From positions 1-13,300 of the forward strand of contig JANQST010000524.1 in assembly GCA_028279155.1 (NCBI GenBank): a stretch of 13,300 nucleotides of DNA, in the 5' to 3' direction. The notes beneath the pieces were generated by a model. It was not told the origin of the DNA and did not search any database. It was given only the letters and a program-made list of their open reading frames with translations. The position numbers and the translations under genes were made by a program. Source of the stretch: Cyclobacteriaceae bacterium (GTDB taxonomy: Bacteria; Bacteroidota; Bacteroidia; Cytophagales; Cyclobacteriaceae). Numbering within the stretch: the first letter of the stretch is position 1; every line of letters starts with the position of its first letter. This document shows, one piece after another, positions 1 through 7,356 of the stretch.

Positions 1-947
1 TCTTGGATAGAAGGTAGGAGAAAAATATCTGCTCGATTAAAAACAGCTATCAACTCATCCACATCCTGAATACTACCCAGTTGCTCTACCTCGACATCCT
101 TTAAATCATTAAGTTCATCATCAAAAGCTCCGAATACAATTACTTGAAATTCAGGAATACTTTTCTTGAACTGATTTAGTGCTTCCAAAAGGTATTTGAA
201 CCCCTTCCGTTCATCTTGAACATTTACTGCCCCAAATAAAATCGTGTACAATTCATTATCCTGTTTCTCCGGTGAGGGTTTAAATATCTCCGTATCAATG
301 GGTGTTCCAATGACCTCAATTTTTTTATTTCTAAAAACGGTACTGTTATATGCCGATCTTCCCATCCAAGTACTGCTCCCAATAACAGTGAAATTTACCG
401 CGTTCCAGACGTTTGTTTTTTTTGTAATTATCTGGCTTGGAGAAACAAACTGTGTTCTCGAAATATAAAAGCAGTCATCACATTTAGATTCATAATTTTT
501 GCAATCGAATGAGTAATGACATCCACCGGTAAAGGGCCACATATCATGAAGGGACCAGCTCAAAGGCTTCAACTTGGCTAATTCAGCAATCTCTTCAATT
601 GAAAGAAATGAGAAACTCACCCAATGAAGGTGTATTACATCTGCATTAAGAATGGATGGGTGATCTCTCAACTTCACACTTCCATTACCCAAGGAAAACT
701 GATATAGATGTCGTTTTTCTTTTAATGCAATCCAAATTTTCAGTCTTTCGACTATAAATTCTATCCAGAACCCCAACCTGCTCATTGACGACTTAAGAAC
801 ACTGGAATGACCGAACTTCTTTTTCTCTTCTAATAGATGTAATAACTCAACTTGGATTCCTTGCCTGGATAACGCCTGCATTAATCTATTAGCGCACACT
901 GCTGCTCCACCGTAGTTCTCGAACGTACTGACAAGTACTACCTTCAT
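1..947 (-). CDS. GT4-type glycosyltransferase, C-terminus cut by window edge
   Basis: Predicted cytoplasmic or membrane-associated GT-B glycosyltransferase that moves a sugar from a nucleotide donor onto a glycan acceptor. I read 315 uninterrupted codons from ATG at 947 to the left edge; the family usually needs about 80-110 more residues. The N-terminus (MKVVLVSTFENYGGAAVCAN) matches the glycine-rich acceptor-side loop of GT4 enzymes. HLHWVS (about 107-112) and HDMWPFTGGCHY (134-145) follow. Cysteines 143, 149, 156 and 159 form the four-Cys cluster typical of the WcaC-like subgroup; I infer metal binding. ADIFLLPSIQ at the edge is the start of the donor-binding PSxxEG region. Its ATG overlaps the TGA of the FkbM methyltransferase gene (ATGA), so the two are probably co-translated in a surface polysaccharide or glycan pathway. 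Acceptor and sugar cannot be told from sequence. Confidence 0.9.
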   Translation of the reverse strand, partial: MKVVLVSTFENYGGAAVCANRLMQALSRQGIQVELLHLLEEKKKFGHSSVLKSSMSRLGFWIEFIVERLKIWIALKEKRHLYQFSLGNGSVKLRDHPSILNADVIHLHWVSFSFLSIEEIAELAKLKPLSWSLHDMWPFTGGCHYSFDCKNYESKCDDCFYISRTQFVSPSQIITKKTNVWNAVNFTVIGSSTWMGRSAYNSTVFRNKKIEVIGTPIDTEIFKPSPEKQDNELYTILFGAVNVQDERKGFKYLLEALNQFKKSIPEFQVIVFGAFDDELNDLKDVEVEQLGSIQDVDELIAVFNRADIFLLPSIQ

Positions 948-1750
948 GACCGATAAGCATAAATATTCAAACGCATATCCATTTGGGATTCATTCGAAAG
1001 GTAATGATTTAGCAGCGGGCTTTTCCGATCCTTTTCATCTCTAATGAAGTATCTAAATCCGCTTTCTTCGAGTATGGACAATATGATTGATAATTTCTGA
1101 GAATCATTATGATAAGAATGATATTCTACAAAAACATTCTGAACGTGACCTAATTGATTTCGACAACTATTTAAAACTTCAACTTCTGCCCCTTCAATGT
1201 CGATTTTAAGTAAATCAACCTTGGCTTCATTGGCTAGTAGATTTCCAATTCCGACACAGGGTACCTTCTGTACATTCTCAGTAGAATGAATGGAAGAATC
1301 GTCAGAAGGATTCATTCCAATTTCCAAAAATCCATCTTCCTTCCAAATGGCTTTTTGATGAATCTCAATATTTTTTGATTCGGTATTTTCCTTCAGGTCA
1401 GAGTAAACATTGGGGTTTGGTTCAAAAGCTACAATTCGCGCTTCAGGATGCTGCTGCCTGAAATAAATAGATGCCAAACCAATATTGGCTCCTAAATCAT
1501 AGATCACAGGAGAATTGGCGTCCGTCAAAAACTTATAACTCTCTAAAAAATAGATGTCATGAAATTGCCAGATAAATGATAATGCATCAGGTACCAGAAT
1601 CGTTCGTCCATAGAATTTTAGCCTGAACTTTTTAAACCTAGGCCTTGATCCGTATCGAAAACAGAGTTTTAGGAATTTCCGACCATTTTTACTCCTAAGC
1701 AAATGATAGGCTTCCTTGAACAGAACTTTAAATGAAAATACGCCGATCAA
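944..1750 (-). CDS. FkbM family SAM-dependent methyltransferase
   Basis: A 268-residue predicted methyltransferase of the FkbM family, which O-methylates sugars or other small acceptors and is common in polysaccharide and glycolipid clusters. SAM-binding motif I is VIYDLGANIGLASIYF (about 82-97), followed by VAFEPNP (107-113) and the FkbM hallmark LLKIDIEGAEVEVL (180-193). The 80 residues before motif I are basic and helical, as in other FkbM proteins; no signal peptide is convincing. The start is TTG at 1750: an in-frame stop lies four codons upstream, and no ATG or GTG occurs before motif I. A GAG directly abuts the start and is too close for a normal ribosome binding site. The TGA stop overlaps the glycosyltransferase ATG downstream, which supports joint work on one glycan. 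Family is firm; substrate is unknown. Confidence 0.9.
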   Translation of the reverse strand: MIGVFSFKVLFKEAYHLLRSKNGRKFLKLCFRYGSRPRFKKFRLKFYGRTILVPDALSFIWQFHDIYFLESYKFLTDANSPVIYDLGANIGLASIYFRQQHPEARIVAFEPNPNVYSDLKENTESKNIEIHQKAIWKEDGFLEIGMNPSDDSSIHSTENVQKVPCVGIGNLLANEAKVDLLKIDIEGAEVEVLNSCRNQLGHVQNVFVEYHSYHNDSQKLSIILSILEESGFRYFIRDEKDRKSPLLNHYLSNESQMDMRLNIYAYRS

Positions 1751-1774
1751 CTCTTTAACTTATAATCTTGTAAT

Positions 1775-1782
1775 CAAAGTTA
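1775..1782 (-). promoter_or_regulatory. Candidate Bacteroidota -7 element upstream of the FkbM gene
   Basis: On the minus strand the short gap between yfhO and the FkbM gene contains TAACTTTG, a perfect match to the Bacteroidota primary sigma -7 consensus TAnnTTTG. Transcription would begin near 1768, about 18 bases before the TTG start. The -33 element is weak: the nearest TTG (1808-1806) lies 23 bases upstream, longer than the usual 19-22. If real, it would let the methyltransferase-glycosyltransferase pair be transcribed separately from yfhO. A chance match in AT-rich DNA is possible. Confidence 0.33.
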
Positions 1783-1791
1783 AATTGATAT

Positions 1792-4182
1792 TTAAGCCTG
1801 ATCTTCAATTCCATCATTCTTTCTTCCTTTAACCAAAAAGAATGCGAAAAGAATCAAAGCCATTGACATAGAGGCAATTTCAAGTGGAACGCCCATGGTC
1901 CTTGCTGGAGGATTGTAAGTAAACCTTATTTGATGATCACCTGCAGGCACTTCTAATGCCCTCAAAATGTAGTTCGCTCTTACATGATCTACAGGGGCCT
2001 CATCGATGAAAGCTTGCCAACCTGGCTGATAAAAAACCTCAGAGAAAACAACCATCTGCTCCTGATCAGAAGAAAAGCTATATGTGAGTTCTTGCGGATC
2101 GTAAGATTCAAGCTTCACTTCTCCGATACCTGAGTATTGGTTTTGATTAGAAATTTGATCTGAAAAACGTTGATCAATAACTACCTCGTCTCCTGGAACT
2201 ATTGTCTCAAGTGCCTCCAACTCTTCATCGGGACTATTCACCATTTTTACAGAGTTAACCATCCAGGCATTCCCTAAAGCATCTGCATTGCGTTGAGCCT
2301 TAAGCCCTTCTTGATTGACTATGAAGTATTTAACATTGAGCATATTCAGAACAGGAGCATGACCTTGGGCAAGATACCGATCAATTACTTCATTGTAGCG
2401 TTGCAGTTTGATCCCACTATAACCACCCACAGAAAAGTGATGGTAGCTTGTTAAGCCATCGGTAAATGCATTTCGAGAGACGTTAAATACGCGGTAGTAG
2501 CTGTCGTCTTGCAATATTTGTTGATCTGCATACGAAGGCGCAAATAGTTGGCTTTGGTTTCGAGATTTGGAAACAAAATCATCCTTATCAAGATATCTTC
2601 TATTCACCACCCATAAATCGAAAAGAATCAATAGGCCAATAATGGATATGACTACATTTAGTTTCAATACATTTTTTAAATGTAAATAGATCGTAGCTCC
2701 GAAGGTGGCAATGAAAAAGAGTGATCGCAATATATCATTGCGCAGCAAACGTGACCTGTCCTCTTCTAATGAATTGATCAGCCAATCCGGATATCCTAGC
2801 TGAGTGTCTTTCACTGAGGAAAACGACATCATCCCTTTGGTAAATAGAAAAAGGACACATGCTCCACCCAGGATCATCAATGGAATTTTCCAATCATCGA
2901 TCGACCGATTTTCAGCTTTTAAATATTTGTCTAAAGCCACAAAGCCCAAGAGTGCAAACCCTAGTTGAGGTAAGCATAAGATCATAGTAACAGATCTGAA
3001 TTTGTTATAAAGCGGCACATAATCAAAGAAAAGGTTGGAGATAAAACCAGCATTGCTGCCCATTGCCAAGATCAGACCAAGGACGGAGATCGTCAGCGTC
3101 CACCATTTTAGCATTCCCTTCATGTACCTTAATCCGAATACAAAAAGTAAAAAAATCAATATTCCAAAATAAATCGGACCACCTGTAAATGGCTGATCAC
3201 CCCAATACAATGGAACTCTGGATAACACTTGATTAATCGATCTGCGATCAACGTTTTGAGCATTCAACGATTTGTACATTTCTGACTTGTTACTCAAAGC
3301 CTCTCCACTTGATCCTCCTTTCATGTAAGGAAACAAAAGCGTGAGTGTTTCCATACCTCCATTGCTCCACATAAAAGCATAGTCTTTAGTAAGACCACTT
3401 TTATTCGGAGCTGATTGAAGTTCCGAGCCTCCTCTAGTGGAAGACTTCCCATACTGGTAGAGATAAATGTATTTAAACGAATGAGTGCCAAATGCTAAAA
3501 GCACGACTGCTGCCACTACTGCAGTGCTTGTGACCAAAGACTTTGTTGACTTACTTCTAATGGCTTTTACCAATTCAAAAATGAAGTAGGCAACACAAAT
3601 GAGTAACAGATAATAGGTGATTTGAACATGCCCAAAATACAACTGCAATCCAGCGGATAGAAACAAAATGATGCCCCCTTCAAAATACTTTCGATCTCGA
3701 AAGATCTTGAATAGCCCTGCTAAAACAGGTGCCATGAGGCTAATTGCCATTATTTTAAAATCATGACCTGCCTCTACACTCAACACATTGAAAGTGGAAA
3801 AGGTGTACGCAAAACTCCCTATTCCCGCCAGCCAGTAATTCACATCAAAGGTTCTCAGTAGAATATAAAACCCACCAAAGAGAGCGAATAGCATCAATAG
3901 AGGTCTTTTCAAGATTGATTGAATAACCTTATAAACCACCCGAAATGGAGAATACTCCCAGCCCGTCACCTTTGGCATTCCGCTGAATTCAGTATTAGTC
4001 CAAAGTATTTGCTCCCCCTGCTCTTGGTATTCTGTGTACTCTCGCTGAGTTCCCGTGAGCTGTATGTTATCACTCTGCACCAACTGCTTACCACTCAGCA
4101 GTGGTGAAAAATATGTCAGCGTAACAATGGTGAAAAGTCCAAAAACAAAGATGTGAGGGAGGAATTTTTTGAAGTTAAGCAT
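1792..4182 (-). CDS. YfhO family multi-pass membrane protein
   Basis: A 796-residue inner-membrane protein of the YfhO family (GT-C-like fold; linked in Gram-positive bacteria to glycosylation of lipoteichoic acid). Bacteroidota carry large homologues whose acceptor is unknown. TM1 is at about 10-29, followed by an extracytoplasmic loop with QSDNIQLTGTQREYTEY (36-52), where the Asp after the first helix fits the catalytic position of GT-C enzymes. About a dozen hydrophobic helices run to about residue 525. A soluble extracytoplasmic domain follows, ending in the family signature PGWQAFIDEAP and RANYILRALEVPAGDH (720-752). A last TM at about 768-785 precedes a charged tail. Start is ATG at 4182. 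It lies directly before an FkbM methyltransferase and a GT4 glycosyltransferase in the same direction, so a role in surface-glycan or lipid-linked sugar transfer is a reasonable inference. Function in this phylum is not established. Confidence 0.9.
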   Translation of the reverse strand: MLNFKKFLPHIFVFGLFTIVTLTYFSPLLSGKQLVQSDNIQLTGTQREYTEYQEQGEQILWTNTEFSGMPKVTGWEYSPFRVVYKVIQSILKRPLLMLFALFGGFYILLRTFDVNYWLAGIGSFAYTFSTFNVLSVEAGHDFKIMAISLMAPVLAGLFKIFRDRKYFEGGIILFLSAGLQLYFGHVQITYYLLLICVAYFIFELVKAIRSKSTKSLVTSTAVVAAVVLLAFGTHSFKYIYLYQYGKSSTRGGSELQSAPNKSGLTKDYAFMWSNGGMETLTLLFPYMKGGSSGEALSNKSEMYKSLNAQNVDRRSINQVLSRVPLYWGDQPFTGGPIYFGILIFLLFVFGLRYMKGMLKWWTLTISVLGLILAMGSNAGFISNLFFDYVPLYNKFRSVTMILCLPQLGFALLGFVALDKYLKAENRSIDDWKIPLMILGGACVLFLFTKGMMSFSSVKDTQLGYPDWLINSLEEDRSRLLRNDILRSLFFIATFGATIYLHLKNVLKLNVVISIIGLLILFDLWVVNRRYLDKDDFVSKSRNQSQLFAPSYADQQILQDDSYYRVFNVSRNAFTDGLTSYHHFSVGGYSGIKLQRYNEVIDRYLAQGHAPVLNMLNVKYFIVNQEGLKAQRNADALGNAWMVNSVKMVNSPDEELEALETIVPGDEVVIDQRFSDQISNQNQYSGIGEVKLESYDPQELTYSFSSDQEQMVVFSEVFYQPGWQAFIDEAPVDHVRANYILRALEVPAGDHQIRFTYNPPARTMGVPLEIASMSMALILFAFFLVKGRKNDGIEDQA

Positions 4183-4196
4183 CAGTCAAAATTAAG

Positions 4197-4222
4197 TGCT
4201 CATACCTGTTGAGCATTGGTAT
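4197..4222 (-). other. Two mutually exclusive short hairpins in the yfhO leader
   Basis: Just upstream of the yfhO start the minus strand carries ATACC, TGCTCA, GGTAT and GAGCA in that order. ATACC can pair with GGTAT (5 bp) or TGCTCA with TGAGCA (6 bp, 7-base loop). The arms interleave and share a base, so the two stems compete. The sequence lies 15-40 bases before the ATG. It could modulate translation, but stems this short also arise by chance. No riboswitch family is recognised. Confidence 0.25.
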
Positions 4223-4243
4223 TATTTAGGTGAAAGTAATTCT

Positions 4244-4264
4244 TTTCAAATCAAAAATTTGAAA
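4244..4264. repeat. Perfect 7-bp inverted repeat between yfhO and the cytochrome b5-like gene
   Basis: TTTCAAA (4244-4250) and TTTGAAA (4258-4264) are perfect inverted copies around a 7-base AT-only-plus-C spacer. It sits 21 bases past the stop of the cytochrome b5-like gene and about 60 bases before yfhO. It could be a weak operator-like palindrome or part of a transcript end. It is not a convincing intrinsic terminator: the stem is AT-rich and no U run follows on the minus strand. Confidence 0.3.
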
Positions 4265-4285
4265 CGAATTCAACATATTATTTGT

Positions 4286-4519
4286 CTAAACCAGCTTTCC
4301 TATTTTTTTCAATTTATCAAAAACCCTAGTATCATGTGGTGCATCTTCCAACTCCTCCGTAAGGTCTTGACCAGCCCAATGCTCATAGTGCTTACCTTCC
4401 TTCCAAAGTTTAGAGTTAGTAACGTCATAGATGACTCCTTTGTAAGCGATCCAGATCTCGGATTTTTCTTGGCCATTTCTTAACGCTAACTCTGAGCGTG
4501 AATACTGATTAATTGACAA
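4286..4519 (-). CDS. Small cytochrome b5-like heme/steroid-binding domain protein
   Basis: A 77-residue soluble protein made almost wholly of one cytochrome b5-like domain of the short bacterial type. The family core is clear: SRSELALRNGQ (7-17), then IWIAYKGVIYDVTNSKLW (22-39), then GKHYEHWAGQDLTEEL (42-57) and APHDTRVFDKL (60-70). The classic HPGG loop is replaced by the KHxxHxAGxDLT form of this subgroup; His44 or His47 with His62 are the plausible heme ligands. It has no signal peptide or membrane anchor, so it should be cytoplasmic and could act as a small electron-transfer or heme-binding protein; its partner is unknown. The only usable start is TTG at 4519, four bases after the mutS2 stop, implying translational coupling to mutS2. 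An in-frame stop lies five codons further upstream. Domain call is firm; physiological role is open. Confidence 0.85.
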   Translation of the reverse strand: MSINQYSRSELALRNGQEKSEIWIAYKGVIYDVTNSKLWKEGKHYEHWAGQDLTEELEDAPHDTRVFDKLKKIGKLV

Positions 4520-4523
4520 CGGT

Positions 4524-6908
4524 CTACTTAAATTTTATTATCGAAATTCCATCTCCTCCCCGATCAGCATGCTCATCACTGACACTTTCAATTCCAGGAT
4601 GATCCTTTGTATAGTTTCTTACGATCTCACGTAAAACACCATGGCCTTTGCCATGAACGATCTTTACCTCATCAGTACCCAAGAGTATTGCCTCATCAAT
4701 GAAGGACTCTATTTTTCCAAGCGCTTCATCTGCTCGCATTCCTAACAAGCTAAGCTCATAACTGAATGTGGCCATTTTACTACTTATATCAATACCCAAC
4801 TTCTTAACCTTTCTTTGATGCTTTTGCTGCTTTGTACTCCCTGCCACCTTCTCAAGTTTTTCAATTCCAACAAATGACTTTAACGAACCAAAAGAAACCT
4901 CCACCTGCTTTCCTTTAAGTTTCTGCACAATTCCTGTTGTTTCCTGACCAATCATTTTCACCTGATCTCCTACTTGTAGCTTAAGGCTTGTGGCTTGTAG
5001 CTTCTTACCGTCCACCTGCAATTCCTTGCTCAGAACCTTCTTCTTCTCATCCAATTCCGTTCTCAATTTCTTCGTTTTCTCCTTTGATGCCTTACTCTCC
5101 TGAATCTCCCGAATTACGCGCTCCACATCTTTATTTGCATTCTCTACTATTCGACTTGCTTCTAACTTTGCTTCCTTCAAAATATGCTTTCGTTCAACCT
5201 CAAGCATTTTCTTTAGATCTTCATAATCAGCACGTACTTTTATCAGATCCTTCTTATCAGTGTCAATTTTCTTCGTCTGCTTTTCGAATTTGGACTTTTC
5301 CTTTTCCAACTGATTGAGCAATTGATCATAATCCACATGTGAACTCCCAATTGAATTTTTTGCTGATTTTATGATCTCCGATGGTAAACCAATTTTACCT
5401 GCAATTTCAAAAGCAAATGAGCTTCCCGGCTTACCTACCTCTAACTCAAACATTGGCTCCAACTTCTCTAAATCATATTTCATAGCCCCATTTACCATCC
5501 CCTCAAACTTCTCTCCCATATTTTTCAAGTTCTGATAGTGTGTTGTGACAATACCACAAGATCGCTTTTTGTTGATCTCAGAAAGCACCGATTCTGCTAT
5601 AGCTCCCCCAAATTGAGGTTCGGTACCTTTTCCAAATTCATCAATTAGAAAGAGTGTTTTTTTGTCTGCCAATTTTAGGAAATGCTTCATAGCTGTTAGA
5701 TGCGAGCTATAGGTACTCAAGTCATCTTCGATGGATTGGGCATCTCCAATGTCCAGGAAAAGGTTCCTGAAAAGCCCAAACTTGCTTTCTTCGGCTACCG
5801 GAACAGGCAACCCACACTGAAACATGTATTGGATCAGTCCAACGGTTTTAAGTGCCACTGATTTACCTCCGGCATTTGGACCAGAAATGATTAGAATCCG
5901 CTGATCATTTCTCAGCGATATATTCAAGGGAACTATTTTTTTACCAGATTCTTTGTGAGACAAATACAAAAGAGGATGTACGGCGTTAACCCAACTAAAT
6001 TCCGTTTTGTTCTCAAATGATGGAACAATACCACCCAGATGATCTGCGAGTTTGGTTTTGGCATGAATGAAATCAAGCTTCTCCAAGAGACCAGTCCCCT
6101 TAGATAAATCATCCAGGTTTTCTCTCACTAGGTCAGACAGTAAAACAAGAATTCGTATTACTTCCCTTCTCTCTGCGTATTTCAATTCACGAACCTCGTT
6201 GTTAAGATCCAAAACTTCTCCTGGTTCTATGAACACAGTCTGGCCGGTTGAAGATTCATCATGAACAAACCCTGGGATTCTTTTTTTGAATTCTGCTTTC
6301 AATGGGATCACCAACCGTCCATCTCTAACCGTCAAAGAGCTATCCTCATCTGTAAACTGATCTGCCTTAGCTTTTTTCAAGACTTTGGTTATCGCTGATC
6401 GTACTGCTCTTTCCGATTTCGAAATTTGGCTTCTAATCTCAGATAGTTGCGGAGATGCAGAATCTCTCACCTCTCCCTTCTCATCAATTGCCTTATCAAT
6501 CGCTGGAGCGAGTTCGGGAAGAATATGGATAGTAGATGACAATGAAGACAATTCAGGATACGTATCGTGTTTTTCAGAAAAAAAAGCTGTCCAACTTGAA
6601 AGTGTATTAACCCCAATTTTGAGTTCATGAAAATCCAATGGATCCAACCAAGAGCCAGGAACTTTCACCTTGATTAGATACTCATCAATATCAGGGAATT
6701 GAAATTGTACACTCGATCGATCATTCACTAAAAGCTTGATCATCTCCTGGGTTTGTTTGTGCAACCGACCAATGAGTTTTACATTATCCGTAGGAGTGCA
6801 TTTACTCGCAAAGCTTTCACCTCTTTCGCTTTGACAAAAACCCTTCAACAAATTCCTGATCTCATCAAAGCCCAGGTTTCCCTCAATATCATTGGGAAAT
6901 AGATTCAA
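4524..6908 (-). CDS. mutS2: MutS2 family ATPase with C-terminal Smr domain
   Basis: A 794-residue MutS2 protein, a cytoplasmic DNA/ribosome-associated ATPase tied in other bacteria to suppression of recombination or rescue of collided ribosomes. The core carries Walker A GPNAGGKS (343-350), the signature region IGDAQSIEDDLSTYSSHL (387-404), Walker B LFLIDEFGKGTEP (419-431) and TTHY (455-458). A long charged coiled coil (about 525-630) leads to a small KOW-like beta module (about 645-690) and the Smr domain (about 712-794) with HGKGHG (752-757). The usual Smr LDxRG motif reads LSLLG (719-723), so nuclease activity is doubtful. A heptanucleotide repeat encodes the linker at about 636-645. The start is TTG at 6908, overlapping the upstream TGA as TTGA; no upstream ATG or GTG exists in frame and MNLFPNDIEGNLGFDEIR aligns with the family N-terminus. 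Length is normal. Confidence 0.95.
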   Translation of the reverse strand: MNLFPNDIEGNLGFDEIRNLLKGFCQSERGESFASKCTPTDNVKLIGRLHKQTQEMIKLLVNDRSSVQFQFPDIDEYLIKVKVPGSWLDPLDFHELKIGVNTLSSWTAFFSEKHDTYPELSSLSSTIHILPELAPAIDKAIDEKGEVRDSASPQLSEIRSQISKSERAVRSAITKVLKKAKADQFTDEDSSLTVRDGRLVIPLKAEFKKRIPGFVHDESSTGQTVFIEPGEVLDLNNEVRELKYAERREVIRILVLLSDLVRENLDDLSKGTGLLEKLDFIHAKTKLADHLGGIVPSFENKTEFSWVNAVHPLLYLSHKESGKKIVPLNISLRNDQRILIISGPNAGGKSVALKTVGLIQYMFQCGLPVPVAEESKFGLFRNLFLDIGDAQSIEDDLSTYSSHLTAMKHFLKLADKKTLFLIDEFGKGTEPQFGGAIAESVLSEINKKRSCGIVTTHYQNLKNMGEKFEGMVNGAMKYDLEKLEPMFELEVGKPGSSFAFEIAGKIGLPSEIIKSAKNSIGSSHVDYDQLLNQLEKEKSKFEKQTKKIDTDKKDLIKVRADYEDLKKMLEVERKHILKEAKLEASRIVENANKDVERVIREIQESKASKEKTKKLRTELDEKKKVLSKELQVDGKKLQATSLKLQVGDQVKMIGQETTGIVQKLKGKQVEVSFGSLKSFVGIEKLEKVAGSTKQQKHQRKVKKLGIDISSKMATFSYELSLLGMRADEALGKIESFIDEAILLGTDEVKIVHGKGHGVLREIVRNYTKDHPGIESVSDEHADRGGDGISIIKFK
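4973..5000. repeat. Imperfect heptanucleotide repeat (four units) inside mutS2
   Basis: Four contiguous 7-base units lie in the coding sequence. Read on the minus (coding) strand they are CTACAAG, then CCACAAG, then CCTTAAG, then CTACAAG again, so the first and last are identical and the middle two vary by one and three bases. They encode the peptide LQATSLKLQ between the coiled coil and the KOW-like module. Because 7 is not a multiple of 3, gain or loss of one unit would change the reading frame. I see no other copy in this window. Confidence 0.6.
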
Positions 6909-7243
6909 TTCTTTAGGAGTTTTTCGCGTTGCATCAATGTATCAACCACGGTGGTGTACACATCTTTGAATTCATCCAGGTTTTCCACGTAGTAGTTGAA
7001 GCTACGCTCGTACTGATCCTGAGTAATGTTAAAATCTGCAAAAAGAAGTTTTTCGTAATGATCATATACTACTTTCGCTGAGTCAGCAGATCGTATTGAC
7101 AGGTTCTTAATTTTGGATTCCAGCACATGAACTTCTACTAATAACGAGACCATCTGATCTTGTGGAATAAGATCATCGGGAGCCTCGCTTTTAGTGGAAC
7201 AGGCAGAAACTATTACAAGAACGGTCAAAAAAAGCTTTTTCAC
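6905..7243 (-). CDS. DUF4296 family lipoprotein
   Basis: A 112-residue lipoprotein of unknown function belonging to DUF4296, a family largely confined to Bacteroidota. The start is taken as GTG at 7243, because it gives a compact signal peptide beginning (M)KKLFLTVLVIVSAC, with lipobox VSAC and acylated Cys15. A longer reading from TTG at 7291 would add 16 residues and spoil the signal. The mature part begins STKSEAP, then IPQDQMVSLLVEVHVLESKI (about 26-45), the conserved family opening, followed by a helical region rich in Tyr and acidic residues ending in VVDTLMQREKLLKN. It probably sits at the periplasmic face of the inner or outer membrane. Its TGA overlaps the mutS2 TTG start by four bases, so the two are translationally linked, although no shared function is known. 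Confidence 0.85.
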   Translation of the reverse strand: MKKLFLTVLVIVSACSTKSEAPDDLIPQDQMVSLLVEVHVLESKIKNLSIRSADSAKVVYDHYEKLLFADFNITQDQYERSFNYYVENLDEFKDVYTTVVDTLMQREKLLKN

Positions 7244-7269
7244 TGCAAACGAATAATTACTTGAGGCTA

Positions 7270-7277
7270 TAATTTTG
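7270..7277 (+). promoter_or_regulatory. Candidate -7 element for the DUF58/Bat operon
   Basis: TAATTTTG matches the Bacteroidota -7 consensus TAnnTTTG perfectly on the plus strand, in the divergent gap upstream of the DUF58 gene. Transcription would begin near 7284, leaving a leader of about 70 bases. No TTG or TTTG sits at the expected -33 position, so support is partial. It overlaps the region proposed to drive the opposite strand. Confidence 0.3.
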
Positions 7278-7282
7278 AAGAT

Positions 7283-7312
7283 CAAAGGCAAAGATCATAT
7301 ATCAATCGCAAA
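7283..7312 (-). promoter_or_regulatory. Candidate promoter for the DUF4296-mutS2-cytochrome b5 operon
   Basis: On the minus strand TTTG (7312-7309) is followed after 18 bases by TGCCTTTG (7290-7283). This fits the Bacteroidota layout TTTG-N19-TAnnTTTG with one mismatch. Transcription would start near 7276, about 33 bases before the GTG start of the lipoprotein gene, which also favours that start over the upstream TTG at 7291. The assignment rests on pattern only. Confidence 0.35.
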
Positions 7313-7356
7313 ATTCAGCAGCTATTTTTATGCCAATTGAATATTAGGGTTATCAG

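Noticed and set aside
4187..4194. TAATTTTG on the minus strand, a perfect TAnnTTTG match just before yfhO.
   Set aside because: It ends only four bases from the yfhO ATG, so transcription would begin inside the gene, and no -33 element is spaced correctly. It shows that chance matches occur in this AT-rich DNA.
4197..4222. An H-type pseudoknot formed by the interleaved arms upstream of yfhO.
   Set aside because: The connecting loop before the last arm would be zero bases, which is not sterically reasonable, so I treat the stems as alternatives.
4244..4264. Intrinsic terminator after the cytochrome b5-like gene.
   Set aside because: The 7-bp stem has only one G-C pair and no U run follows on the transcribed strand.
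4196..4483. A 95-codon plus-strand open frame across the yfhO upstream gap and the cytochrome b5-like gene.
   Set aside because: Two-thirds of it is antisense to the b5-domain gene, which has clear family motifs; the peptide itself resembles nothing.
4988..5317. A 109-codon plus-strand open frame opposite the MutS2 coiled coil.
   Set aside because: It is the low-complexity mirror of Lys/Glu-rich coiled-coil codons (Ser/Leu/Pro-rich) and has no signal of its own.
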